In this document: piece by piece, positions 9,396-18,235 of the stretch | Numbering within the stretch: position 1 is the first letter of the stretch | Layout: each line of letters begins with the position of its first letter | The notes under the pieces: model-generated | Seen by the model: only the letters and a program-made list of their open reading frames with translations | Told to the model about the DNA's origin: nothing | Database searches by the model: none | Source of the DNA: Pararoseburia sp963661325 | GTDB taxonomy: Bacteria > Bacillota > Clostridia > Lachnospirales > Lachnospiraceae | Length of the DNA: 64,000 nt | Assembly (NCBI GenBank): GCA_963661325.1 | Contig: CAVLBP010000001.1 | Location: forward strand, 1-64,000 | Direction of reading: 5' to 3' | Program-made: the position numbers and the translations under genes

Positions 9396-10385
9396 CTATC
9401 CTAAATTCTTTTCTTCTTTATCTGCCCGCTTGGCAGTGCGATATTTGCGCGGTGAGATCCCATAGGTCTTTTGAAAAAGCCGATGAAAATAAGAGACATT
9501 TTCATAACCTACTGCCACAGCGATATCCGCTACGGTAAGCCCGGAAGTCTCCAGCAGATATGCCGCCTGACGCATGCGCTTTTGCTGCAATAATTCGGTG
9601 TAGGTCGCCCCGGTAAAGGAATGGATGGCACGGCTCAGCCAGTACACATCATAATGGAGCATCTGCGCCAGTTCGGACAATTCACCATCCTTGTAATGCT
9701 CCTCGATATAGCGATATACCGACATCAAAAGTTCCTGATTCTTATTATCTTTACCGACACTGACCAGGTCTGTATAATTCATCAGCTGCAGCAAAAGCAA
9801 TCCCATGGTCGCCTGGTTGATGCTCCGCTTATTGGGCTGTTTGTTATGTATGGTCCAGATCAGATTTTCCATGAGGTTCTGGATTGGCAGGACTCCGGAC
9901 ACCTGAAAGTGTAAATAGGAGACATCCGCATCCTTACTCTTTAAACATTCCAGGACAAACTTTCGGATCAGGTTATCCTCTTCACCCATCATAGAAAGTG
10001 CATAGTCGAAAAATGCCGGTAAAATGATAAAGTTGACGGCAATATCATCCTCGCCTGCCGGATAGATCTCCTGCGTGGCATTCTGATTTAAGAAAAGCAG
10101 TTCTCCGGTCTTTAGTTCGATCTGATCGCCATTGACGATATGGGTCGTCTGCCCGGAACACATATAAATGAGTTCCACATAATTATGCGTATGCGCCGGA
10201 AAATGCACAAAACGGGTATGGGTACGGATCTCTATGGTCTTGCCGCTCTCGATCAGCCGCTTGTAATCGACCATATGGGTCTCCGGCTCCATATAGATAC
10301 CGCGATCTACATCTACCTGTCCCTTAAGATAGCCCTGCTCCTCATCACTGATCTGTCTTAATTCATTCAGCAGTTCCTGATTCAT
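9396..10385 (-). CDS. AraC-family transcriptional regulator (cupin + HTH)
   Basis: A 329-residue regulator. The sensing domain lies at about residues 55-150 (THTRFVHFPAHTHNYVELIY, GDQIELKTGELLFLNQNA), typical of AraC-family cupins. The C-terminal ~100 residues carry the double HTH: YWLSRAIHSFTGATYTELLQ and VADIAVAVGYENVSYFHRLF, ending ISPRKYR. The ATG lies 23 bases inside the preceding gene, but AGAGGAG six bases upstream supports it. No sugar genes adjoin it. The target could be its own unit (PsiE-like protein, methyltransferase, c-di-GMP protein) or genes elsewhere. Confidence 0.88.
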   Translation of the reverse strand: MNQELLNELRQISDEEQGYLKGQVDVDRGIYMEPETHMVDYKRLIESGKTIEIRTHTRFVHFPAHTHNYVELIYMCSGQTTHIVNGDQIELKTGELLFLNQNATQEIYPAGEDDIAVNFIILPAFFDYALSMMGEEDNLIRKFVLECLKSKDADVSYLHFQVSGVLPIQNLMENLIWTIHNKQPNKRSINQATMGLLLLQLMNYTDLVSVGKDNKNQELLMSVYRYIEEHYKDGELSELAQMLHYDVYWLSRAIHSFTGATYTELLQQKRMRQAAYLLETSGLTVADIAVAVGYENVSYFHRLFQKTYGISPRKYRTAKRADKEEKNLG

Positions 10386-10818
10386 CTGACTCCTCTAATC
10401 TGCGCCAATCTTCTTCCCGCATCTTGTCTTTCATCCGATGCTCCTTTAAATATCTGCGCACAAAGCATAACAAAACAATACTGATGGTCGATATCAGATC
10501 ATCCAGTGGTGTTGTCGTTGTAACAACGATCATATGCCGTGCCACCAAAAAGATGATCGTCTCCAATACATTATCTGCAGTCGGACGACATAACATTTTT
10601 AAAAATTCCACGCCAATTACGACCAAAAAGACACGTTCCAAAAATTCCAGCATAGCCTGACTGGAAGAACGGTCTGCCCACAACTCTCCAACATGTGGAA
10701 CCAATGAGATCAAGGCGATCACAACCGCAATAAGAACAAATATCGCCGCAATAAACTCCAAAACATGGCAGACATCTGCCACCCATTTTTTCACATAAGC
10801 ATAAACCTTATCAAACAT
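10363..10818 (-). CDS. PsiE-like small integral membrane protein
   Basis: A 151-residue protein with about four hydrophobic segments (AAIFVLIAVVIALISLV, VFLVVIGVEFLKMLC, ETIIFLVARHMIVV, LISTISIVLLCFV) and a charged C-terminal tail. The layout and the block around FLVARHMIVVTTT resemble the phosphate-starvation-inducible PsiE family, whose function is unclear. That assignment is tentative. It heads the four-gene unit ending with the c-di-GMP protein and overlaps the AraC start by 23 bases, suggesting coupled translation. AGGAG sites precede the ATG and a candidate promoter lies about 45 bases upstream. Confidence 0.6.
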   Translation of the reverse strand: MFDKVYAYVKKWVADVCHVLEFIAAIFVLIAVVIALISLVPHVGELWADRSSSQAMLEFLERVFLVVIGVEFLKMLCRPTADNVLETIIFLVARHMIVVTTTTPLDDLISTISIVLLCFVRRYLKEHRMKDKMREEDWRRLEESDESGTAE

Positions 10819-10862
10819 AAATACTCCTCTTCTTCTCCTAAAAATCCTAGCTATCCAATTAA

Positions 10863-10892
10863 ATATTAGCCCATTATCCTTACCCTAGTCAA
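10863..10892 (-). promoter_or_regulatory. Candidate promoter for the PsiE-like/AraC/methyltransferase/GGDEF-EAL unit
   Basis: On the minus strand TTGACT (10887-10892) and TAATAT (10863-10868) are separated by 18 bases, about 45 bases before the first ATG of the unit. Confidence 0.5.
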
Positions 10893-10925
10893 GCCCATTA
10901 TATACAAGCCTCCTCCGGAGGCGGG

Positions 10926-10960
10926 CAAAAAAAGACCCGATCAGATAACTTTCTGATCGA
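10926..10960 (-). terminator. Rho-independent terminator of ilvE
   Basis: On the minus strand CGATCAGA and TCTGATCG (10938-10945 with 10952-10959) form a perfect 8-base stem with a 6-base loop. A run of seven T follows (10927-10933). It lies about 30 bases after the ilvE stop. Confidence 0.85.
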
Positions 10961-10988
10961 GCCTTGCATGTATCCTATTTCTGCGATT

Positions 10989-12053
10989 TTATTCTACGAC
11001 CTGTGTCCATCCGTAAGGATCAGCGATCTTGCCCCATTGGATGCCTGTCAAAGTATCGTATAACTTCTGTGTCAACTCGCCTGTCTTAGAATCGTTGATA
11101 ACAACCACATCATCCTTGTAACGAAGTTCGCCAACCGGAGAGATAACGGCTGCTGTACCGGTACCGAATACTTCTTCCAATGTACCATCATGACCTGCCT
11201 TCATCAGATCATCTACAGAAAGGCGGGTCTCGTTTACCTTGTAGCCCCAGTCACGAAGTAAGTGGATCATGGAATCTCTGGTAACACCCGGAAGTACAGT
11301 CCCCTCGATCGGTGCTGTGTAGATCTCGCCGGCGATTTTGAACATGATATTCATCGTACCAACTTCTTCTACATATTTACGGTGTTCACCATCAAGCCAG
11401 AGTACCTGTGCATAACCCATCTTCTCAGCCTTGACCTGTCCGAGAATAGATCCTGCATAGTTACCGCCACACTTGGTAAATCCAGTGCCGCCTTTGACAG
11501 CACGTACCAGTTCATCTTCCACTAAAATCTTAACCGGATCCAGACCAGTTTCATAATATGCGCCAACCGGGCAACAGATGATCATAAACTTGTAAGCAGA
11601 TGCCATATGCACACCAAGCGCTGCTTCCGTAGCAAACATAAACGGACGGATGTAAAGAGAAGTGTCCGGCTCAGACGGAACCCAGTCTGCTTCCTGCTTT
11701 ACCAGTGCTCTGACTGCTTCTACGAACATATCCTCCGGAAATGCCGGCATACAAAGTCTTGCGTTGGAGTTGATCATACGTCTTGCGTTCATTTCCGGAC
11801 GGAAGAGCTGGATCTTGCCCTCAGCGGTACGGTATGCCTTCAAGCCTTCAAATGTCTCCTGTGCATAGTGAAGTGTCACACATGCCGGATCCAATTCGAT
11901 CGGTCCCTGTGGTACGATCCTGGCATCATGCCATCCCTGATCCTTGTCCCAATCCATGATAAACATATAGTCTGTCATGTACTTACCAAATCCAAGATGC
12001 TTCTGGTCTGGCTTTTCCTTTAACTGCTTACGTTCTTCGAATCTAATTTCCAT
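10989..12053 (-). CDS. ilvE: Branched-chain amino acid aminotransferase
   Basis: A 354-residue PLP enzyme (fold type IV) of the longer BCAT subfamily. It interconverts Leu, Ile and Val with their 2-oxo acids using 2-oxoglutarate/glutamate. The catalytic lysine is predicted at K194 in FTKCGGNYAGS; EVGTMNIMF and the PGVTRDS block follow as expected. I chose the ATG at 12053 (MEIRFEERKQLK) because GGAGG lies 8 bases upstream; the 31-residue extension to 12146 would overlap the promoter and looks unlike the family. It is monocistronic, with a strong promoter at 12118-12146 and its own terminator. No T-box is present in the ~58-base leader. Confidence 0.95.
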   Translation of the reverse strand: MEIRFEERKQLKEKPDQKHLGFGKYMTDYMFIMDWDKDQGWHDARIVPQGPIELDPACVTLHYAQETFEGLKAYRTAEGKIQLFRPEMNARRMINSNARLCMPAFPEDMFVEAVRALVKQEADWVPSEPDTSLYIRPFMFATEAALGVHMASAYKFMIICCPVGAYYETGLDPVKILVEDELVRAVKGGTGFTKCGGNYAGSILGQVKAEKMGYAQVLWLDGEHRKYVEEVGTMNIMFKIAGEIYTAPIEGTVLPGVTRDSMIHLLRDWGYKVNETRLSVDDLMKAGHDGTLEEVFGTGTAAVISPVGELRYKDDVVVINDSKTGELTQKLYDTLTGIQWGKIADPYGWTQVVE

Positions 12054-12117
12054 GATTTCTTCCTCCATATATTGCATAATCGCAGATGAAATCCTGCAAA
12101 ATTTCTCTGTTTGTCTT

Positions 12118-12146
12118 ATTATCTTCCTCTTTATGAGGCTTGTCAA
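12118..12146 (-). promoter_or_regulatory. Sigma-A type promoter of ilvE
   Basis: TTGACA (12141-12146), a 17-base spacer and GATAAT (12118-12123) on the minus strand: nearly consensus. The start would be near 12111, giving a short leader. Confidence 0.8.
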
Positions 12147-12223
12147 GAATACAGCCTATAATTATCCTGCACTTTTCCTCTACTTTTTTGTATAATTTTT
12201 CACCAGATCCCCGGCAATGGTTC

Positions 12224-12252
12224 TTGAAAGCCCTTTTCAAAAATAATATAAT
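12224..12252 (+). promoter_or_regulatory. Sigma-A type promoter of the flavin reductase gene
   Basis: TTGAAA (12224-12229), a 17-base spacer and a perfect TATAAT (12247-12252) on the plus strand, about 35 bases before the ATG. It is divergent from the ilvE promoter. Confidence 0.82.
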
Positions 12253-12287
12253 GATAAAAAATAAGAAAGTTACGAAGGGAGTTTATC

Positions 12288-12797
12288 ATGCATACATTTC
12301 AACCATATCCTATGAATATGTTAGAGTTCAATCCTTTTGAAAAAATTGGTAAAGAATGGGCAGCCGTCACCGCAGAGGCAGACGGCAAAGCCAACGCCAT
12401 GACCGTTAGTTGGGGCGGTGTCGGTGTCATGTGGGGTAAAAATGTAGCCACCATCTATATCCGTGATTCCCGTTACACCAAGACCCTGATCGATGCCAGC
12501 GACACCTTTTCCGTCAACTTTTTCGAGGACGATCATATGCACAGCACACTGAATTATCTGGGCAAGATCTCCGGTCGAGACGAGGATAAGATCGCCGGAG
12601 CACGTCTGCATGTCAACCACATGACAGACACTCCATTTTTAGACGAAGCCAAGTTCGTCATCCTCTGCAAGAAATTATCTGCGACCCGCATGACAGCCGA
12701 TCAATTCATCGATCCGACCATCGCAGACAAGTGGTATGCGGATGGCGATATGCACACCATGTATATCGGCGAGATCACAGATGTCTTAGTCCGCTAA
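12288..12797 (+). CDS. Flavin reductase-like (split-barrel FMN-binding) protein
   Basis: A 169-residue protein resembling the flavin reductase-like split-barrel family, which bind FMN. Family-like blocks include VTAEADGKANAMTVSWGGVG at about 26-46 and a SVNFFEDDH segment near residue 80. Enzymes of this group reduce flavins with NAD(P)H or use bound FMN on unknown substrates; the exact reaction is not readable. The ATG follows AAGGGAG. It is a single-gene unit between a near-consensus promoter and a bidirectional terminator shared with the convergent chemoreceptor gene. Confidence 0.8.
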   Translation: MHTFQPYPMNMLEFNPFEKIGKEWAAVTAEADGKANAMTVSWGGVGVMWGKNVATIYIRDSRYTKTLIDASDTFSVNFFEDDHMHSTLNYLGKISGRDEDKIAGARLHVNHMTDTPFLDEAKFVILCKKLSATRMTADQFIDPTIADKWYADGDMHTMYIGEITDVLVR

Positions 12798-12816
12798 TAT
12801 ATCTTTGAGACAAAGT

Positions 12817-12857
12817 AAAAACCCGGCTGCCTTTTTAGGCTTCCGGGTTTTATTTTT
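12817..12857. terminator. Bidirectional terminator between the flavin reductase and chemoreceptor genes
   Basis: AAACCCGG (12819-12826) pairs with CCGGGTTT (12843-12850), with an inner GCCT/AGGC stem. T-rich stretches flank it on both strands (TTTTATTTTTAT on plus; a run of five T on minus). Confidence 0.85.
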
Positions 12858-12871
12858 ATATTGCTGATGCA

Positions 12872-14359
12872 TTACTGCTCACTTGCGATCGTATCCTGTA
12901 ATTTTTCTACCTTTCCATGCAGTCTGCCGATCGTATCGGAGAACTCCTGAATGGTATCGTAGATCATGACTGCACCATCTACACCATTGCCGGACAGTTC
13001 TGAAACACGGTTGGTGTTTTCTGTCACACTGACCACGCTGTCAACGATCTGTGCCGTATTGCTGGACACTTCATTTACGCCGTCAATGATGCCATCCACC
13101 ATAGTCTTTAACTTGCCGACATTGTTCTTGGTCTGTTCAAAACTGCTGTTGACATCGGCAATCTTGGTATTCTGTAACTGGATACCCTCTACGCAGTGGT
13201 TCATCTTTTCCACGGACTGATTGGCAACTGCGATCAACTGGTTCATGATCTGCGTGATCTCTTCCGTAGAATTCTTAGTCTGCTCTGCCAGCGTACGGAT
13301 CTCATCGGCTACCACAGCAAAACCTTTGCCTGCCTCACCCGCTCTGGCTGCCTCGATCGATGCATTGAGGGCTAAGAGGTTGGTCTGGCTGGAAATGGAA
13401 AGAATAGCATCCGTGATGCTGGAAACGCCCTGGATCTGTGCCACCAGATCGGTAATGATCTGATTGGTCGCCTCGATATCTCCCGATACTGCCTGCGCCT
13501 GCGTGCGCATATCCTCTGAAAGAACAGCACCTTCGCTGACCTTTTCGTACACCTCTTCTGCATTCTGCTGGACACGTTCTGCACTTGCCTGTGTCTCCTG
13601 CACGATCGCATAAATATTCTGGGTCAGTTCGGACTGGTGATCCATTTCCTGACTATTGACGGTAGAAGCGGATGAAATATCGCTGAGTGCTCCCTTATTT
13701 TCATTTGCCTGCTCTGTGATGTCATGCATGCCATCTGTGATCACATGAAAATTATCCAGAATATCCTGTGAGATCTGTCCTACCTGATTTGCCACTTCAA
13801 TGGCTTCATTGGTCTGCTTCTGGATCTGATCCATATTTTCCCTGGTCGCATTGTAAATACGATATACCGTATACATACTAAAGAAGCCAAACAAAAGGGT
13901 CGAGATCAGTTCAATCGTTGCGTCTTCCCCTGCCATCTGTCCCCGCATGGAACTCAGTCCAATGTCGATCAGATCGATAATGACTGTTGCCCCTGTACCA
14001 TAGGCTACCAGACGTACATTCTGATAAACGATCAAGGCATATACCGTGATAAATACGACCGGATAAATTTTAACATTTGATGTAAAACTGACGACAATGA
14101 CCGGAATCAGGTACATAAACGACATCTTGATATGTGTGTTTTCTCCCGTTCCCTTGGTCAGTCCCCAGAAGGCTGCTAATGCATAGCAGACTGCCATAAC
14201 GGCCACCCCAACAACCGTGACCGAATGTGTGATCAGCATAATGATCAGCCAGCCCAGTAAGGACAGTCCGTAGATCATTACCCCTAATTTATTGGATCTT
14301 GCGGTCTGTTCCGGTGTCAGTGCGATTGCTTTTTTTGCTTTCTTTTGTCCCTTAGCCAT
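12872..14359 (-). CDS. Membrane methyl-accepting chemotaxis protein
   Basis: A 495-residue chemoreceptor. The N-terminal ~170 residues contain about six hydrophobic helices with short connections, rather than the usual two-helix periplasmic sensor, and no HAMP domain is obvious. The signalling half is a long coiled coil with the conserved hairpin tip SSQTNLLALNASIEAARAGEAGKGFAVVADEIRTLAEQT. It should form arrays with CheA/CheW and report on a membrane-linked or intracellular cue. It is a single-gene unit with AGGGGG before the ATG. A hairpin-rich repeat separates it from aspS upstream. Confidence 0.93.
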   Translation of the reverse strand: MAKGQKKAKKAIALTPEQTARSNKLGVMIYGLSLLGWLIIMLITHSVTVVGVAVMAVCYALAAFWGLTKGTGENTHIKMSFMYLIPVIVVSFTSNVKIYPVVFITVYALIVYQNVRLVAYGTGATVIIDLIDIGLSSMRGQMAGEDATIELISTLLFGFFSMYTVYRIYNATRENMDQIQKQTNEAIEVANQVGQISQDILDNFHVITDGMHDITEQANENKGALSDISSASTVNSQEMDHQSELTQNIYAIVQETQASAERVQQNAEEVYEKVSEGAVLSEDMRTQAQAVSGDIEATNQIITDLVAQIQGVSSITDAILSISSQTNLLALNASIEAARAGEAGKGFAVVADEIRTLAEQTKNSTEEITQIMNQLIAVANQSVEKMNHCVEGIQLQNTKIADVNSSFEQTKNNVGKLKTMVDGIIDGVNEVSSNTAQIVDSVVSVTENTNRVSELSGNGVDGAVMIYDTIQEFSDTIGRLHGKVEKLQDTIASEQ

Positions 14360-14371
14360 GTTTGATTCCCC

Positions 14372-14504
14372 CTGTTATGAGCACTTAGATACTGACAAAT
14401 CGTCAGATGCAGTCAGTATCTTACGTGCGATACGTACTTGCCCCTTAGTGAGAAGGCACGCTAGTGCGCTTCGAACTTAGTAGGCAAGTGCTGTTATGAG
14501 CACT
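14372..14504. repeat. Hairpin-rich intergenic repeat element bounded by a 14-base direct repeat
   Basis: CTGTTATGAGCACT occurs at 14372-14385 and again at 14491-14504. Between them are three inverted repeats: AGATACTGAC/GTCAGTATCT (14387-14396 with 14412-14421, perfect); ACTTGCC/GGCAAGT (14436-14442 with 14483-14489); and an inner GCAC/GTGC hairpin (14456-14459 with 14464-14467). The right copy of the direct repeat also folds by itself (AGTGC/GCACT). No ORF is present. It lies between the aspS stop and the chemoreceptor ATG, so any aspS read-through must cross it. Confidence 0.65.
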
Positions 14505-14510
14505 ATTCTT

Positions 14511-16301
14511 CTATTCCTCTGTTTCCTCTAACTCAAGTCCCAACTCATCCAACTGTGCCTTATCGACCGGTGTCGGAGCCTCTGTCATCAGACAGGATGC
14601 ATCCTTGACCTTCGGGAAGGCGATCACATCACGGATAGAATCCGCATGCATCATCAACATGATCATACGATCCAGTCCAAATGCCAGTCCTGCATGTGGC
14701 GGTACACCATAAGAGAAGGCATCCAGCAAGAAACCAAATCTCTCATGTGCTTCTTCATTGGTAAAGCCAAGTGCATTGAACATCTTTTCCTGCACATCGC
14801 TCTGGTAGATACGGATACTACCACCACCAAGTTCACAACCGTTTAATACGATGTCATATGCCTTGGCACGAACAGCACCCGGATCACTGGTAAGTTTGTC
14901 CAGATCTTCCTCATAAGGCATGGTAAACGGATGATGCATGGCAACAAAACGATTCTGATCATCTGACCACTCAAACTGTGGAAAATCTACCACCCAAAGG
15001 AAAGCAAATTCATTTGGATCATAGAGGTTAAATTCTTTTCCTAACTGCAAACGTAAGGAGCCTAAGACTTCCCATACGATCTTATTACGATCTGCTGCAA
15101 ACAAAAGCAGATCTCCCGGCTGTCCATCCATGGCAGATACCAAGGAGGCAAGTTCTTCTTCTGTCATAAACTTGGCAAAGGATGACTTGTAAGTGCCATC
15201 TTCGCCAATAGAAAGATATGCCAGTCCCTTAGCGCCACAGCCCTTGGCATGGTCTACTAACTTGTCGATCTTCTTGCGGGACATTGCGCCCTGACCTTTG
15301 ACATTGATACCACGGACACTTCCGCCATTTTCCAAAGCACCGGTAAAGACACCAAATCCACATCCGGCAACAACCTCTGATACATCTACCAGTTCCATGC
15401 CAAAACGAACATCCGGCTTGTCAGATCCAAAGCGGTCCATAGCCTCCTGCCAGGTCATACGATTCAAAGGAAGTGGCACTTCTACGTCCAGCGTCTCCTT
15501 AAATACGCAGGCGATCAGACGTTCATTGACATCTAAGACATCTTCCATATCTACAAAAGACATCTCCATATCCACCTGGGTAAATTCCGGCTGGCGGTCT
15601 GCACGCAAGTCTTCATCACGGAAGCACTTGGCGATCTGGAAATAACGATCATATCCGGAACACATCAACAACTGTTTAAAGAGCTGTGGTGACTGTGGCA
15701 GTGCATAAAAACTACCCGGATGCACACGGGACGGTACCAGATAATCTCTGGCGCCTTCCGGTGTGGATTTCTGTAAGATCGGTGTCTCGATCTCTAAAAA
15801 TCCCTCGTCCTGTAAGAAGGAACGGATCACGCCCATAACACGGCTTCGCATCATCAGGTTCTTTTGCAGATCCGGGCGGCGTAGATCCAGATAACGGTAT
15901 TTCAAGCGTAATTCTTCCTTGGTCTGGACACCGGATTCGATCGGGAATGGCGGTGTCTGTGCCTCGGAGAGCACACGGAGTTCTGTCGCAAAGACTTCGA
16001 TATCTCCTGTCTTTAAATTTTCATTGACGGCTGCAGAACGCTTCTGCACCTTGCCGACAATAGCAACCACATACTCGCTGCGCAAAGTTCCTGCCTTGGC
16101 AAATCCCTCGCTGCCGATCACAGGTTCGTCAAAGACCACCTGCATCATACCACTACGGTCTCTTAAATCAATGAAGATCAGACTTCCTAAATTTCTTCTT
16201 TTCTGCACCCATCCCATCAGCGTAACTTCTTCGCCGATCATGGTGTTATTTACTTCTGTACAACGGTGACTTCTGTGAAGTCCCTGCATAGACTCTGCCA
16301 T
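14511..16301 (-). CDS. aspS: Aspartyl-tRNA synthetase
   Basis: A 596-residue class II synthetase of the bacterial type. It charges tRNA-Asp in the cytoplasm. Residues 1-~110 form the OB-fold anticodon domain (HRSHRCTEVNN, VTLMGWVQKRRNLGSLIFIDLRD). The catalytic core follows with motif 2 (FRDEDLRADRQPEFTQVD) and motif 3 (GLAFGLDRMIML). The bacterial GAD insertion lies at about residues 280-420. Length matches bacterial AspRS. AGGAGG is 9 bases before the ATG. It is 17 bases downstream of hisS, the classic hisS-aspS pair, and appears to share the promoter at 17615-17643. Confidence 0.97.
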   Translation of the reverse strand: MAESMQGLHRSHRCTEVNNTMIGEEVTLMGWVQKRRNLGSLIFIDLRDRSGMMQVVFDEPVIGSEGFAKAGTLRSEYVVAIVGKVQKRSAAVNENLKTGDIEVFATELRVLSEAQTPPFPIESGVQTKEELRLKYRYLDLRRPDLQKNLMMRSRVMGVIRSFLQDEGFLEIETPILQKSTPEGARDYLVPSRVHPGSFYALPQSPQLFKQLLMCSGYDRYFQIAKCFRDEDLRADRQPEFTQVDMEMSFVDMEDVLDVNERLIACVFKETLDVEVPLPLNRMTWQEAMDRFGSDKPDVRFGMELVDVSEVVAGCGFGVFTGALENGGSVRGINVKGQGAMSRKKIDKLVDHAKGCGAKGLAYLSIGEDGTYKSSFAKFMTEEELASLVSAMDGQPGDLLLFAADRNKIVWEVLGSLRLQLGKEFNLYDPNEFAFLWVVDFPQFEWSDDQNRFVAMHHPFTMPYEEDLDKLTSDPGAVRAKAYDIVLNGCELGGGSIRIYQSDVQEKMFNALGFTNEEAHERFGFLLDAFSYGVPPHAGLAFGLDRMIMLMMHADSIRDVIAFPKVKDASCLMTEAPTPVDKAQLDELGLELEETEE

Positions 16302-16318
16302 GTCTTTTGTCCTCCTGC

Positions 16319-17581
16319 TTAATCTCTATTGAAAAATTCTACGAATTCTTCGTAGCCTTCTTTTTGTAATTGTTCTTTCTGGAACTTTTTGTTTTTGTTC
16401 ATACGAACGACCTGTACCTGTTGTCCGTTTTCTCTGGCTTCTTTTGCCTGCTTCAAGACTTCGGTCAGTTTCTCTGCCGGATACTTCTTTTCTACCAGAT
16501 AAGCCACCTTCTTTGGACGCTCCGGGATCTCAAATCCCTCTTCCATCAAAAGTAAGATGATACGCTCAAAGCCAATGGAAAATCCGCAAGCCGGTACATT
16601 TTGTCCGGTGAACTTGCCGATCATTTCATCATAACGGCCACCGCCGCCACAAGAACCGCCAAATTCCGGAATAGCGATCTCAAAGATGGTGCCGGTATAA
16701 TAACTCATGCCACGCACCAGGGTCGGATCAAAGACCAGAGCAAAATCCGCAGCCTTAGCCGCCTCAACCGTCTGGGCGATCTCACGCAGGTTGTTAGAGA
16801 TTTCTTCATCTAAATATCCACCAAGGGTCTCCTGTAAAAATCCTACACCCTCAGCCACATCCTTCTTGTCCGCCAAGGCATCAAAAAGGCCAAGATATTT
16901 ATCGACACTCTCCTTGGCATAACCGTTTTCCAAAAGTTCTGCGGAAACACCTTCGATACCGATCTTGTCCATCTTATCCAATGTGATGAAAATACTGTCG
17001 TAATCTTTTTCTTCAAAACCGCTGTAGGCAGCCATAGCCTTTAAGATACGGCGTTCATTGATGCGGATCTCAAAACCGGAAAAGCCTAGACGGCCAAGTG
17101 TCGTTGTCGTAGCAAGGATCAGTTCGATCTCTGCCATATTGGACGGCTCGCCCAAAATATCAATATCGCACTGGGTAAACTGACGATATCTGCCTCGCTG
17201 TGGGCGGTCTGCACGCCATACATTACCGATCTGCAATGCCTTAAAGGGACTTGGCAGATCATTGGCATTATTGGAATAGAATCTGCAAAGTGGCACAGTA
17301 AGATCATAGCGCATACCAAAGTCCACCACATCGTTTTCTTCCTTCGCAGTGTCCAAATGCAGTTTTTCGCCTCTTTTCAACACCTTGAAGATCAATTTTT
17401 CATTCTCGCCCCCCTGCTTGTTGCTCAGGTTTGCGATATTTTCCATACAAGGTGTCTCGATCGGTGTAAATCCAAACTCACGATAAGTCGTCTTGATGAC
17501 ATTCGTCACATAATCGCGGATTTCCATCTCTCTTGGCAAAATATCTTTCATACCATTGACTGGTTTCTTACTTAAAGCCAT
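16319..17581 (-). CDS. hisS: Histidyl-tRNA synthetase
   Basis: A 420-residue class II synthetase that charges tRNA-His. Visible family blocks are PVNGMKDILP at the N-terminus, ETPCMENIANL, LRYDLT-type motif (GMRYDLTVPLCRF), motif 2 (ADRPQRGRYRQFTQCDIDI), the His-specific GMSYYTGTIFEI block and motif 3 (CGFSIGFERIILLL). A C-terminal anticodon domain follows. The ATG is preceded by TTGGAGGA. A strong promoter lies about 35 bases upstream, and aspS follows 17 bases after the stop. No T-box is visible in the short leader. Confidence 0.97.
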   Translation of the reverse strand: MALSKKPVNGMKDILPREMEIRDYVTNVIKTTYREFGFTPIETPCMENIANLSNKQGGENEKLIFKVLKRGEKLHLDTAKEENDVVDFGMRYDLTVPLCRFYSNNANDLPSPFKALQIGNVWRADRPQRGRYRQFTQCDIDILGEPSNMAEIELILATTTTLGRLGFSGFEIRINERRILKAMAAYSGFEEKDYDSIFITLDKMDKIGIEGVSAELLENGYAKESVDKYLGLFDALADKKDVAEGVGFLQETLGGYLDEEISNNLREIAQTVEAAKAADFALVFDPTLVRGMSYYTGTIFEIAIPEFGGSCGGGGRYDEMIGKFTGQNVPACGFSIGFERIILLLMEEGFEIPERPKKVAYLVEKKYPAEKLTEVLKQAKEARENGQQVQVVRMNKNKKFQKEQLQKEGYEEFVEFFNRD

Positions 17582-17614
17582 TTTACTTCCTCCAAATTTT
17601 AACTTTTACACTTT

Positions 17615-17643
17615 ATTATAATCTGTTTTTTCATGAGACGCAA
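17615..17643 (-). promoter_or_regulatory. Promoter of hisS-aspS
   Basis: Minus strand TTGCGT (17638-17643), a 17-base spacer and a perfect TATAAT (17615-17620), about 34 bases before the hisS ATG. Confidence 0.75.
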
Positions 17644-17671
17644 CTAGGAAAGACTTCATACGTCAATCTCA

Positions 17672-18232
17672 CTATTCCAGATAGTCCGCCAACTCATATA
17701 CACGTTTCTTGGTCAATTCTGCACCTTTTAAAAACCTTGCCATGGATTGCATACTTCCACCTTGATAGGCTTCTCCGGCCTTTTGTATCTCGTCTTCTTT
17801 ATCTGTAATCCAGTTCCTCTGTTCTTTCTGAATCTCAGCGAATTCACTATCGCTTTTTACAGATTTAATAACATTCCAAATATCGTTCAGGCAAGCGTCC
17901 CATGTGGTATAAAGTGTTTCCGCCGTCTGATTCAACTGATCCTGCGTCATGTTTTCATTTGTTTCCATCTCATTGGTGCAGGTCTGATCCAACGACTCAC
18001 ATTGTTTTATTTCTGCCAATACTGCCTGTATCTCATCCTCATTCAACGTTATTTCCTTTGTCTCTTCTGTACTTGTTGACGTATCCTGTGCATCATCTGT
18101 CTGGCTTGTTTGATCGGACGAATCTGCAGTATTTTCCGTATCGCTCTTACTTCCGCAAGCGGTCAGTCCCAGATTTGCAAGCATTAGGATGATCGCTGCC
18201 TTTTGTAGTATTTTTGTCTTTTTTCTTTCCAT
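17672..18232 (-). CDS. Lipoprotein with a lysozyme-inhibitor LprI-like domain
   Basis: A 186-residue secreted protein. A lipoprotein signal peptide ends in LTAC (Cys at about residue 26), followed by a Ser/Thr/Asp-rich linker to about 60. The C-terminal part has a helical domain with LNQTAETLYTTWDACLNDIWN and FAEIQKEQRNWITDKEDE, matching the DUF1311/LprI family (LprI of Mycobacterium inhibits lysozyme). A role in tolerating lysozyme is possible but inferred from one characterised relative. The ATG lies 3 bases after the hemZ stop, so it is probably the last gene of the rel-MBL-hemZ unit. Confidence 0.75.
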   Translation of the reverse strand: MERKKTKILQKAAIILMLANLGLTACGSKSDTENTADSSDQTSQTDDAQDTSTSTEETKEITLNEDEIQAVLAEIKQCESLDQTCTNEMETNENMTQDQLNQTAETLYTTWDACLNDIWNVIKSVKSDSEFAEIQKEQRNWITDKEDEIQKAGEAYQGGSMQSMARFLKGAELTKKRVYELADYLE

Positions 18233-18235
18233 ATT

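Noticed and set aside
12054..12146. T-box or other riboswitch upstream of ilvE
   Set aside because: The leader is only about 58 bases and lacks a TGGTACC-type motif or terminator.
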